This document shows positions 1 through 8,189 of a stretch of DNA of 19,909 bases, in pieces. Position 1 is the stretch's first letter. The number at the start of each line of letters is the position of its first letter. A program made the translations under genes and the position numbers. The stretch is from contig JAEYFY010000246.1 of the NCBI GenBank assembly GCA_023454395.1, positions 1-19,909 on the forward strand, in the 5' to 3' direction. Origin of the DNA: Pseudomonadota bacterium. GTDB taxonomy: Bacteria > Pseudomonadota > Gammaproteobacteria > Enterobacterales > Enterobacteriaceae. The notes under the pieces are model-generated. The model was not told the origin of the DNA, did no database searches, and saw only the letters and a program-made list of their open reading frames with translations.

Positions 1-80
1 ATTTTAAAGGAGGGTGATGATGTAGGATCATCTAATACCAAACGGGGTTTAGGGGTATTGTTAGCGTCATTCGTTGACAT
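1..80 (-). CDS. N-terminus of an unidentified protein, cut by the left edge
   Basis: An ATG at 80 on the minus strand opens a frame that stays open to the window edge. It encodes 26 residues beginning MSTNDANNTPKPRLVLDD. The start is supported by a GGGAG Shine-Dalgarno five bases upstream (in 85-97). The visible part is hydrophilic, rich in Asn, Pro, Asp and Ser, and has no signal peptide or membrane segment, so it looks like a disordered N-terminal tail. I do not recognise the family and too little is present to assign one. It lies downstream of yqjF on the same strand, but tandem terminators and a leader of several hundred bases separate them, so it is probably its own transcription unit. 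Confidence 0.55.
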   Translation of the reverse strand, partial: MSTNDANNTPKPRLVLDDPTSSPSFK

Positions 81-130
81 AAAAGCTCCCATTTAACTGT
101 GACAAACACACAATAAAAAAGACAAAAAAA

Positions 131-176
131 TAAGCCTAAAAAAGTATCTATTGAATAATAGGCTCATAAAAGAGCC
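131..176 (-). promoter_or_regulatory. Possible attenuator: mutually exclusive hairpins in the leader of the left-edge gene
   Basis: Read on the minus strand, GGCTC (172-176) can pair with GAGCC (161-165). The overlapping AGCCTA (159-164) can instead pair with TAGGCT (133-138), which is followed by TATTTTTTT. The second pairing resembles an intrinsic terminator upstream of the start codon at 80, and the first would prevent it. Its loop is long and its stem only 6 bp, so this is a weak candidate. Confidence 0.3.
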
Positions 177-242
177 TTTAATTGATTAGAGTAGCTTAAG
201 TACTTTTAATAAGAAGTAAAGGAAGAGGCGGGGAGAACAAGC

Positions 243-248
243 ATTATA
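243..248 (-). promoter_or_regulatory. Possible -10 box for the left-edge gene
   Basis: The minus strand reads TATAAT here, a perfect sigma-70 -10 hexamer, about 160 bases before the start codon at 80. I could not find a good -35 hexamer at normal spacing. In such AT-rich sequence the match may be chance. Confidence 0.2.
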
Positions 249-653
249 TCCTCGTAGGATAAGTGACTTAGCGTAAAATAATTGTTCATACGGTATTTAC
301 TACTTTCGTTTCTTAAAATAAGTGTATTTACTTATATTATTCTCTTTCGTAAATGTCCGAAATCTCGCTAAAGCCAGTCAGGTCTAATGTACATAGATTT
401 TTAATATGTAACAAAATGTGTATTTTATTTCAAATTGTAACAGCGTTGATTTGTAAGGGAAAAATAACATACTTTTTAAAATAATAAGCAAGCTACGATT
501 TTTATCATCTATGACGAAAAAAACCGCACCTAAAATTTCACACATCACAGAAGATTCATTTAAATAAAGACAAAAATATCACTGATAGAGTGAATTTGAG
601 GATGGGGTGGGGGTAACAGAAAGAAAATTAATAAAATTTATATAAATACAGTT

Positions 654-687
654 AAAAAAAGAACCCTATGTTTAAAACATGGGGTTC
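654..687 (-). terminator. Rho-independent terminator after yqjF
   Basis: An 11-bp stem with one G-T wobble (661-671 with 677-687) and a short A/T loop. On the minus strand it is followed by seven T residues (complement of 654-660). It lies about 50 bases after the yqjF stop and should end the yqjD-E-K-F transcript. Confidence 0.8.
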
Positions 688-697
688 TTATCGATTT

Positions 698-722
698 AAA
701 GATCCCCTAGAGGATCTTTTTT
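698..722 (+). terminator. Second hairpin, terminator-like on the plus strand
   Basis: AAAGATCC (698-705) pairs perfectly with GGATCTTT (712-719) around a 6-base loop. On the plus strand a run of six T residues (717-722) follows. No plus-strand gene upstream explains it. It could protect against antisense transcription, form a tandem 3' structure with the neighbouring hairpin, or end a small RNA. Confidence 0.6.
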
Positions 723-738
723 GTTTCTAAATGGGTTA

Positions 739-1131
739 TTACCAATTTTTATTGAAAATACGATCTAAGCTCCATTTACCTGGACCTGTGATAACCAGTA
801 ATAAATATCCACCAGCGATTGTCATATTTTTCATAAACATTAATTGGTTCATGCCTTCAGCAAAATTGCTGTGGAACAGCAGTGCGGTTAAAAGAGTAAA
901 TACCGCGGTAAAGATTGCTGTTGTGCGAGTTAAGAAACCAAATAAGATTGCTAATCCACCGCCTAATTCTAATAAAATAGTCAGTGGCAATAAGAAACCT
1001 GGAACACCCATTGCTTGCATATATTGCTGTGTTCCTTCGTAGCCACCAATTTTTCCGTAGCCTGCACTAATAAATAAAATAGGCATTAAAATACGGGCAA
1101 TTAATAATGCAATGTCTTCAAATTTTTTCAT
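739..1131 (-). CDS. yqjF: YqjF, DoxX-family inner-membrane protein
   Basis: This 130-residue protein is a DoxX/SURF4-like four-helix membrane protein. Helices are visible around residues 5-25 (LLIARILMPILFISAGYGKI), 45-65 (FLLPLTILLELGGGLAILFG), 70-88 and 100-118. Sequence and length match E. coli YqjF as I recall it, including the MGVPGF, FLTRTTA and LFHSNFAEG motifs. The biochemical role is unproven; the family is loosely linked to quinone or redox homeostasis. E. coli yqjF is known as a gene induced by dinitrotoluene breakdown products through the LysR regulator YhaJ. The start is supported by AGGA nine bases upstream. It is the last gene of the yqjDEKF group but sits 183 bases after yqjK, so it may have its own promoter. 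A tandem hairpin terminator follows. Confidence 0.9.
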   Translation of the reverse strand: MKKFEDIALLIARILMPILFISAGYGKIGGYEGTQQYMQAMGVPGFLLPLTILLELGGGLAILFGFLTRTTAIFTAVFTLLTALLFHSNFAEGMNQLMFMKNMTIAGGYLLLVITGPGKWSLDRIFNKNW

Positions 1132-1163
1132 GGTCTTTATTCCTAATTCAACTCTATTATTCG

Positions 1164-1185
1164 CAATGTATATCGATTTGTATTG
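1164..1185. promoter_or_regulatory. Imperfect palindrome upstream of yqjF, possible operator
   Basis: A 22-bp dyad of the form CAATGTATATC/GATTTGTATTG matches at 8 of 11 mirrored pairs. It lies 33 bases before the yqjF start codon. Its position and size would suit a dimeric regulator; in E. coli yqjF is controlled by the LysR protein YhaJ. The identity of any binder here is an inference. Confidence 0.3.
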
Positions 1186-1314
1186 TATTTTCGTCGGCTA
1201 TTTTTCTATTTTTAGATTTAATAACCACGGCTACGTTGTGAGATATACAATAATGTGAATTGAGCAAAGAGGATATTAAGAAGAATTAACATTCTTAGAC
1301 AAAAAAATTGATGT

Positions 1315-1620
1315 TCAATCTGAGGTTTTTTTGAAGGACTTTTGGATTGTACGAATTAAACCAATTGCACCGATGGCACGTTGCCCTAATTGTATGATTT
1401 TTCTAGGGTGTTTGATGCTATAAAGAGAAATAAAACTAGCGCCCACTAACAATGCGGGTTTTAAAGAAACTAAAATTCGCCACGCTTTATCATAAGGCTC
1501 TGTCACATCAAGCCAAGTTTGCGTGCTTTGCCCTAAATCAGAGCGCTGTTGCTGAATTTTATTCAACAACAGCTTTTTACGTCTTGCGAGGATCGTCTGC
1601 TTATTTTGTTTGTTCATCAT
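1315..1620 (-). CDS. yqjK: YqjK-like small membrane-associated protein
   Basis: A 101-residue basic protein of the YqjK-like family. The N-terminal half is charged and helical, with many Lys, Arg and Gln residues (NKQTILARRKKLLLNKIQQQR). A single moderately hydrophobic segment lies at about residues 52-67 (SLKPALLVGASFISLY), and the C-terminus is basic. Function is unknown. Length and position match E. coli yqjK, immediately after yqjE. Its start overlaps the end of yqjE by 20 bases and has GGAG seven bases upstream, indicating translational coupling. Two adjacent ATG codons exist (1620 and 1617), and either could be used. Confidence 0.85.
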   Translation of the reverse strand: MMNKQNKQTILARRKKLLLNKIQQQRSDLGQSTQTWLDVTEPYDKAWRILVSLKPALLVGASFISLYSIKHPRKIIQLGQRAIGAIGLIRTIQKSFKKTSD

Positions 1621-2011
1621 GATATTGCTCCAAAAGACGTTTATCTAATTCCAATTGCTGGCGAGTATCGCCTAGTAAGGTGGAATTTCGCGCTTTTCTT
1701 AATGTCATGATGGCACCAATCAGTGCACAAAAAAGTAAAGTAGCGGTTGTGATGGCTAAAGCATAGACTCGATATTCAGGTGGAATAACCCAAAAAATCA
1801 GAACAAGTAAACTCATTAAGCCAAAAGCGGTGAGTAACAAAGTAACACCCGCCATTAAAATAAGCTGGATAAGCGTGGTTTTTTCTTCTTCCAGTTCAAC
1901 GGCAATCAAGTTTAGGCGTGTTTCAACCATGCCTATGACAATAGCACCAATCTTACTGAGAGAATTCAGAACCCCGGATGCGGGGCCCTGTGGTCTTTGT
2001 GTATCACTCAT
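1601..2011 (-). CDS. yqjE: YqjE, inner-membrane protein of the phage-holin-like superfamily
   Basis: A 136-residue protein with an amphipathic N-terminal helix (residues 10-45, ending ELEEEKTT) and two membrane helices at about 48-75 (LILMAGVTLLLTAFGLMSLL) and 82-105. A charged C-terminal coil follows. This is the layout of E. coli YqjE (phage holin 3 superfamily 6), a protein of unknown function encoded with the ribosome-associated membrane protein YqjD. The start lies only 8 bases after the yqjD stop and I see no purine-rich ribosome site before it. Initiation probably depends on ribosomes finishing yqjD. It overlaps yqjK by 20 bases downstream. Confidence 0.88.
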   Translation of the reverse strand: MSDTQRPQGPASGVLNSLSKIGAIVIGMVETRLNLIAVELEEEKTTLIQLILMAGVTLLLTAFGLMSLLVLIFWVIPPEYRVYALAITTATLLFCALIGAIMTLRKARNSTLLGDTRQQLELDKRLLEQYHDEQTK

Positions 2012-2019
2012 AGGTGTGA

Positions 2020-2325
2020 TTAGCGTTTAGCTAGTAGAACACCAAGAACAACACCAACTGCGGCACCAATACCGATACCTGTCCATGGATTTTCACGAAC
2101 ATAGTTATCTGCTTTTCCAGCGATTTCTTTGGTGTTATCGACAATTTCTCGACCAGCATCACTGAGTTTTGCACGAGAACCTTTGATTGCTGATTCTGCT
2201 TTTGCGCGTAAGCTTTGGATTTCTTCTTTAGATTTATCTGCAGAGGAGTTCAGTACTTCTTCTAGAGTATCAGCAAGAGATTTCAATTCACTACGCAGAT
2301 CTTCATTGGAACGTTGATGAGACAT
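2020..2325 (-). CDS. yqjD: YqjD, DUF883 membrane-anchored ribosome-associated protein
   Basis: 101 residues, the same length as E. coli YqjD. The N-terminal 75 residues form a charged helix or coiled coil (SELKSLADTLEEVLNSS and a following Lys/Glu-rich stretch). The C-terminus is a glycine-patterned membrane anchor, GIGIGAAVGVVLGVLLAKR. Family knowledge: YqjD, ElaB and YgaM are stationary-phase inner-membrane proteins, and YqjD binds 70S/100S ribosomes through its N-terminal region. The ATG at 2325 is chosen over the upstream in-frame ATG at 2367 because AAGGAG lies seven bases before it and because the resulting length matches the family. It is the first gene of yqjD-E-K(-F); a terminator upstream isolates it from yqjA. 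Confidence 0.93.
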   Translation of the reverse strand: MSHQRSNEDLRSELKSLADTLEEVLNSSADKSKEEIQSLRAKAESAIKGSRAKLSDAGREIVDNTKEIAGKADNYVRENPWTGIGIGAAVGVVLGVLLAKR

Positions 2326-2494
2326 AGGTAACTCCTTTAATAATGACAGGTTAATACTTATAACCATAGACCAATTTTGTCTCTTAATAAAATTAAATAT
2401 TGATGTAATCAGGTAAAAAAGAGAAAAATCTTAATTAGACGGGAATATTTATTGTATTACTTACGATGAAAAAAGAAGAGATCATCCATAAAAT

Positions 2495-2527
2495 AAAAGC
2501 CTGTTCAGTTCTCTGAAACAGGCTTTT
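2495..2527. terminator. Terminator between yqjA and yqjD
   Basis: A perfect 11-bp stem (2495-2505 with 2517-2527, AAAAGCCTGTT and its complement) encloses an 11-base loop. T-rich sequence follows on the minus strand. It lies about 60 bases after the yqjA stop, so yqjA and yqjDEKF are separate transcripts and yqjD needs a promoter in 2326-2490. Confidence 0.88.
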
Positions 2528-2590
2528 AGTATGTGTTTTATGACTTTATTTTGTATTCAGAATATCTTGATGTTATTAGAAAATGCAGCG

Positions 2591-3250
2591 TTAGCTCACT
2601 TTCTTTTTCTTTTTAATGACAACCCAGATGCTACCAATTAATCCTATAACTAATAGGCAAACAGGTAATAGCATAAGAATATTCATTAAATGGTGTTCGT
2701 ATTGACGAAATAAGGGGCTATTACCTAATAAGTAACCCAGCGTGGTCAGTATACCTACCCATAAAAGTCCACTTAACCAGTTGAAAATTTGAAAGCGGGT
2801 ATTGTTCAATCCAGCAAGGCCAGCAATTGTTGGCAACAATGTTCTAACGAATGCTAAAAAGCGACCAATAAGTAATGCGGCTAAGCCATGACGATGAAAA
2901 AGCCCATGCGCACGTTGGTGGTAATGTTCTGGTAGATGCGATAGCCAACTGCGTACTAATTTCGTATTTCCAAGCCATCGCCCTTGGAGATAGCCCAACC
3001 AACAGCCTAGGCTCGCGCCAGCGGTCAAAATAAGTAAGGTCAATGGAAAATCCATTGTATCTTTAGCAATTAACACGCCCACTAAAATTAATAAGCTATC
3101 TCCTGGTAAGAAAGCTGCGGGCAATACTCCGTTTTCTAGGAATAGTATGGTGAATAATAAAATGTAGATAATCCATATTAATGAAGGATTAGCTAAGGTT
3201 TCGTAATCTTGGTGCCATAGCGCCAAGAATAGCTCTCTTACGATTTCCAT
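2591..3250 (-). CDS. yqjA: YqjA, DedA-family inner-membrane transporter
   Basis: A 219-residue DedA (SNARE-associated) family protein matching E. coli YqjA (220 aa). The hallmark segment [16 protein letters not shown] appears near residues 47-62. The conserved [17 protein letters not shown] motif, which contains the essential arginines, is near 128-144. Further membrane helices span about 25-45, 70-90, 155-175 and 190-210, and the tail is Lys-rich (KKKKK). DedA proteins are proton-dependent transporters or lipid scramblases. In E. coli YqjA and YghB are needed for cell division, alkaline tolerance and drug resistance. The start has AGGAAG eight bases upstream. In E. coli mzrA follows yqjA; here a terminator follows instead. 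Confidence 0.93.
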   Translation of the reverse strand: MEIVRELFLALWHQDYETLANPSLIWIIYILLFTILFLENGVLPAAFLPGDSLLILVGVLIAKDTMDFPLTLLILTAGASLGCWLGYLQGRWLGNTKLVRSWLSHLPEHYHQRAHGLFHRHGLAALLIGRFLAFVRTLLPTIAGLAGLNNTRFQIFNWLSGLLWVGILTTLGYLLGNSPLFRQYEHHLMNILMLLPVCLLVIGLIGSIWVVIKKKKKVS

Positions 3251-3281
3251 ATAAAAGGCTTCCTAAAACTGAGTCATTTGG

Positions 3282-3322
3282 GGGTAAATATAAAATCAAT
3301 AGGTGTTGTAATCTATTTACCC
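3282..3322. repeat. Inverted repeat GGGTAAATA / TATTTACCC upstream of yqjA
   Basis: Perfect 9-bp arms at 3282-3290 and 3314-3322 are separated by 23 bases, 32 to 72 bases before the yqjA start. Both arms contain GTAAA, the half-site of the CpxR response regulator, and E. coli yqjA is known to be Cpx-induced. The arms are inverted rather than the usual direct repeat, so this may instead be an RNA hairpin in the leader. Confidence 0.4.
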
Positions 3323-3853
3323 GTTTTCTACTTCATAGGGTCTATTTTTCATTGTTTAAAACAGCAACACTCTAACAAAATCATGAAAAACTAGACAGAA
3401 AATTTTTTAACTGGATGACGACACTACTTATACATGGATATTGGATCTCGAAAAATAGACATCTAATCTCTTTTTGAGTTCAGAATAGGTGCTTTTTAAA
3501 AAGAAAAACTTAATAAGATGAATAATACTGAGAGTCGCTCTCTATTTTATAGCATTCATAAAAGATAAATTTTTAATATTAATTGATAAAAATAAAACGT
3601 TATCTTGTTTATATTGCTCATCTTTTTTGTGTGTTTTTTATCCAGATTAAGGAAGGTTAGAGAGGATAATTGTTAGTGATAATGTTAATAAAAAAGACGA
3701 TCAGTTGATTAATAAAATGCAAAAGAAGAGAAACAAAATAAAAAATAAGTAAGATGGTTAAGTATAACTCACTGATAATAATAATTTCTTTCATTCTATG
3801 TTGGTATATTAAAAAGAACAAAATCCTCTTATGATCACAGTTATGTTATTTTA

Positions 3854-3884
3854 TTGTTAACAAAAACGGTTAATGCTGTATATT
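3854..3884 (+). promoter_or_regulatory. Possible sstT promoter
   Basis: TTGTTA (3854-3859) is a fair -35 hexamer. TGTATA (3877-3882, 17-base spacer) or TATATT (3879-3884, 19-base spacer) could be the -10. Transcription would start near 3890, giving a leader of about 95 bases that includes the hairpin at 3926-3950. Confidence 0.3.
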
Positions 3885-3974
3885 TTGCATAATCAGCTTT
3901 TCAGCGCGATTCAATTCCTTATACTGGCATTGCAAACACTCAAGAATGCCTTTTTTAAATATTATTTTAAGTAA
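3873..3974 (+). other. Possible 33-codon leader ORF before sstT
   Basis: An ATG at 3873 opens a 33-codon frame (starting [14 protein letters not shown]) that ends with TAA at 3972-3974, ten bases before the sstT ATG. It runs through the terminator-like hairpin, as leader peptides of attenuators do. It is rich in Leu, Phe and Ile, with only one Ser and one Thr codon, and its ribosome site is poor. It could be a chance frame. It would not be transcribed in full if the promoter candidate at 3854-3884 is correct. Confidence 0.25.
3926..3956 (+). terminator. Terminator-like hairpin in the sstT leader (possible attenuator)
   Basis: GGCATT (3926-3931) pairs with AATGCC (3945-3950), immediately followed by six T residues (3951-3956), 28 bases before the sstT start codon. 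An upstream TTTGCA (3884-3889) can pair with TGCAAA (3931-3936) inside the loop, a candidate antiterminator. No other gene on this strand needs a terminator here. Confidence 0.5.
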
Positions 3975-3984
3975 TGGAATAGCT

Positions 3985-5238
3985 ATGGATAAACAACAAT
4001 CCAGAGTCTTCGGCCTGTTCTTTAAGGGAAGCCTCGTCAAACAAATACTCGTTGGTTTAGTTGCAGGGATTTTACTTGCTTGGTTAGCGCCAGAAGCTGC
4101 CAAGATGATGAGTCTATTAGGCACCCTGTTTATTAGCGCACTGAAAGCTGTAGCACCTATCTTAGTATGGGTACTGGTTATGGCTTCGATTGCTAATCAC
4201 CGTCAAGGGCAAAAATCGAATATTCGCCCTGTATTAATTCTATATCTATTAGCAACGTTCTTTGCTGCATTAACCGCAGTTGTTGCCAGCTTTATGTTCC
4301 CATCAGTTTTAACACTGGTTGTTAATGAATCACAATTGTCACCACCTGAAAATATTGCTGAAGTTCTTAAAGGCGTATTAATTAATGTGGTCGCAAACCC
4401 TGTTGATGCGCTTATCAATGGTAACTATATGGGCATTCTGGCGTGGTCTATCGGGCTTGGCTTAGCATTACGTCATGCAAGTGATACCACTAAAGCCTTA
4501 ACGCAAGATTTAGCTGACGCAGTAACAAATTTAGTACGTGTTGTTATTCGTTTAGCTCCTATCGGTATTTTTGGTTTAGTGTCATCAACTATTGCAACAA
4601 CAGGCTTTGAGGTCTTAGCGGGTTACTTACAAGTTCTTGTTGTATTGATTGGCTGTATGTTGTTTGTTGCTTTAGTTGTGAACCCACTGATTGTATTTTG
4701 GAAAATTCGCAGTAATCCATATCCATTAGTATGGGCATGTCTGCGTGAAAGTGGTGTAACTGCCTTCTTTACACGTAGCTCCGCAGCAAATATTCCTGTG
4801 AATATGGCAATGTGTCGTCGTATGAATTTAGACGAAGATACTTATTCTGTTTCAATTCCATTAGGTGCGACCATCAATATGGGTGGCGCGGCAATTACTA
4901 TCACTATTTTGACATTAGCCGCAGTAAATACATTGGGTATGCCAGTCGATATTCCAACTGCGTTATTGCTAAGCCTTGTTGCTGCAATTTGTGCGTGTGG
5001 TGCATCAGGTGTTGCGGGTGGTTCATTATTGTTAATTCCGCTGGCTTGTAGCATGTTTGGTATTAACAATGATATCGCTATGCAAGTGGTTGCTGTGGGC
5101 GTGATGATTGGTGTGTTACAAGATTCAGCAGAGACGGCTCTGAACTCATCAACGGATGTTCTCTTTACTGCAACCGTCTGTATTGCTGAAGATAATCGTA
5201 TTTCAGATAATCCATTAACTGAAAAAAATAATGGGTAA
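3985..5238 (+). CDS. sstT: SstT, sodium/serine-threonine symporter
   Basis: 417 residues of the dicarboxylate/amino acid:cation symporter (DAACS) family, close to E. coli SstT (414 aa). Recognisable parts are the [18 protein letters not shown] first helix, the [21 protein letters not shown] segment, the substrate/Na+ loop [17 protein letters not shown] near residues 270-286, and [21 protein letters not shown] near 346-366. It imports serine and threonine with Na+ across the inner membrane. The ATG at 3985 is preferred over the in-frame ATG at 3946: it gives the family length, while the upstream codons lie in the terminator-like hairpin and have no hydrophobic counterpart in the family. The ribosome site (GGA seven bases upstream) is weak. 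The gene is convergent with fadH and shares its terminator. Confidence 0.95.
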   Translation: MDKQQSRVFGLFFKGSLVKQILVGLVAGILLAWLAPEAAKMMSLLGTLFISALKAVAPILVWVLVMASIANHRQGQKSNIRPVLILYLLATFFAALTAVVASFMFPSVLTLVVNESQLSPPENIAEVLKGVLINVVANPVDALINGNYMGILAWSIGLGLALRHASDTTKALTQDLADAVTNLVRVVIRLAPIGIFGLVSSTIATTGFEVLAGYLQVLVVLIGCMLFVALVVNPLIVFWKIRSNPYPLVWACLRESGVTAFFTRSSAANIPVNMAMCRRMNLDEDTYSVSIPLGATINMGGAAITITILTLAAVNTLGMPVDIPTALLLSLVAAICACGASGVAGGSLLLIPLACSMFGINNDIAMQVVAVGVMIGVLQDSAETALNSSTDVLFTATVCIAEDNRISDNPLTEKNNG

Positions 5239-5294
5239 AAAGGGTAAGTAGTAAAACAGGAAGAGCTGTAAAAATAATAATTAATAAAAAAATA

Positions 5295-5324
5295 GAACCC
5301 CACATTTATGTGGGGTTTCTTTTT
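5295..5324. terminator. Bidirectional terminator between sstT and fadH
   Basis: A 10-bp stem with AACCCCACA core arms (5295-5304 with 5309-5318) and a 4-base loop. T-rich sequence follows on the plus strand (5320-5324) and an A-run precedes it (T-run for the minus strand). It serves both convergent genes. Confidence 0.9.
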
Positions 5325-5344
5325 GCTTTGCTAATCTTAATTGA

Positions 5345-7375
<2,031 letters not shown>

Positions 7376-7378
7376 TTA

Positions 7379-7395
7379 TACTGGTCAGATGAGAT
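7379..7395 (-). promoter_or_regulatory. Candidate FadR operator upstream of fadH
   Basis: The sequence TACTGGTCAGATGAGAT carries the strong left half (CTGGTCnGA) of the FadR site. By eye it matches about 12 of 17 positions of the palindromic form AACTGGTCTGACCAGTT. It is centred about 24 bases before the fadH start, where a repressor would block initiation. FadR control of fad genes is established in enterobacteria; binding here is inferred. Confidence 0.4.
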
Positions 7396-7448
7396 ATCTA
7401 TTAGCATAACGAGAAGTGAGTGATTAAGAGTTTATTATGTTAATAAGT

Positions 7449-7464
7449 TGTGATCTTAATCATG
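7449..7464. promoter_or_regulatory. Candidate CRP site between fadH and the DoxX gene
   Basis: TGTGATCTTAATCATG matches the TGTGA-N6-TCACA consensus at 8 of 10 specified positions. It lies 86 bases from the fadH start and 170 from the divergent DoxX gene. Catabolite activation of fad genes by cAMP-CRP is known in E. coli. Confidence 0.35.
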
Positions 7465-7633
7465 GAAAAGGTGAGTAGAGGGCGATAAAGCAATAATAAT
7501 CTAAGTGATTAGTTAATGAGAACAAATAGTGATAATAAAAATCACACTCATTCATAATATTTCATCATATAATGTAGTGTACCTATTAATACGTATTAAA
7601 AACACACATCACTATTTTGAATTTGGAGACGCT

Positions 7634-8050
7634 ATGATTAATAAATTTAATCAACTTGTTGACTGTTCTGACTTAGGTAAATTGGTATTACGTGTTTCTC
7701 TTGGGGTTTTAATGTTATTACATGGGCTTCATAAAATGGAACCGGGCGGATTAGCAGGTATTCAGGGGATGTTAGCTAATGTTAATCTACCTACCTTTAT
7801 TGCCTACGGCACAGTGATTGGGGAAGTGGTTGCCCCTATTTTACTGATTATCGGTTTATTTACTCGTGCGTCAGCACTTGTTTTAGCAGGTACAATGTTT
7901 GTTGCTGTATTGATGGTTCATTCTGGTGATCTATTTGCATTAAACCCTAAAACTGGGGGATGGGCGCCAGAAAGTGCGGGCTTTTATCTATTTGCCGCGA
8001 TTGCTGTTATGTTTTTAGGCAGTGGTCGTTTTGCTGTTAAAAAAGATTAA
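7634..8050 (+). CDS. DoxX-family inner-membrane protein (second in window)
   Basis: 138 residues with the DoxX-family pattern. An N-terminal helix is LVLRVSLGVLMLLHGLHKM (residues 16-34). A second helix is around the Gly/Glu motif YGTVIGEVVAPILLIIGLFTRASA, and two further helices lie at about 82-97 and 115-130. The short polar loop HSGDLFALNPKTGGW joins the last two. It differs clearly from YqjF. Function is unknown; relatives are annotated as DoxX or quinol oxidase subunit-like, without firm biochemical proof. The ATG at 7634 is chosen over 7529 because GGAG lies seven bases before it and the family sequence begins there. It is divergent from fadH and has a strong terminator after it, so it is monocistronic. 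Confidence 0.85.
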   Translation: MINKFNQLVDCSDLGKLVLRVSLGVLMLLHGLHKMEPGGLAGIQGMLANVNLPTFIAYGTVIGEVVAPILLIIGLFTRASALVLAGTMFVAVLMVHSGDLFALNPKTGGWAPESAGFYLFAAIAVMFLGSGRFAVKKD

Positions 8051-8110
8051 TAAATTTAATAATCAATGAATTTGAATGTTGCTGTTATAACTTGATTAAA
8101 ATTGATGAAT

Positions 8111-8148
8111 AAACGCCCAGTTTTATCTTAAACTGGGCGTTTTGTTTT
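8111..8148. terminator. Bidirectional terminator between the DoxX gene and the pqqL-like gene
   Basis: A perfect 13-bp stem AAACGCCCAGTTT (8111-8123) with its complement (8130-8142), a 6-base loop and a downstream T-rich tract. It ends the convergent DoxX transcript and, on the other strand, the long receptor-ABC-protease operon. Confidence 0.93.
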
Positions 8149-8189
8149 CGATAACGTAGTTAATTATCGTTTATAAACTAAAGTCATGT

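Larger units (their letters stand above)
81..738. other. Long AT-rich intergenic region with no convincing gene
   Basis: No open frame with a credible ribosome site was seen on either strand. The stretch holds alternative hairpins close to the left-edge gene (132-176), a possible minus-strand -10 box (243-248), a tetO-like palindrome (573-591), a short G-rich patch (599-613) and two tandem hairpins next to yqjF (654-722). It probably serves mainly as the long leader and promoter region of the left-edge gene. Confidence 0.5.
3251..3984. other. Divergent AT-rich region between yqjA and sstT
   Basis: About 730 bases with no convincing full-length gene. It contains the yqjA leader with a 9-bp inverted repeat (3282-3322), a small GAGAG/CTCTC hairpin (3530-3542), and the sstT leader with a possible 33-codon frame and a terminator-like hairpin (3873-3974). 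The remainder is low-complexity A/T sequence where I see nothing definite. Confidence 0.5.

Noticed and set aside
599..613. G-rich patch as a G-quadruplex
   Set aside because: Only two long G-runs are present, fewer than the four needed for an intramolecular quadruplex.
731..1042. 103-codon plus-strand frame opposite yqjF
   Set aside because: Antisense to yqjF, whose sequence and length match a known family; no ribosome site.
3870..4124. 84-codon minus-strand frame across the sstT start
   Set aside because: Antisense to the strongly supported sstT gene, with no family resemblance; a shadow frame.
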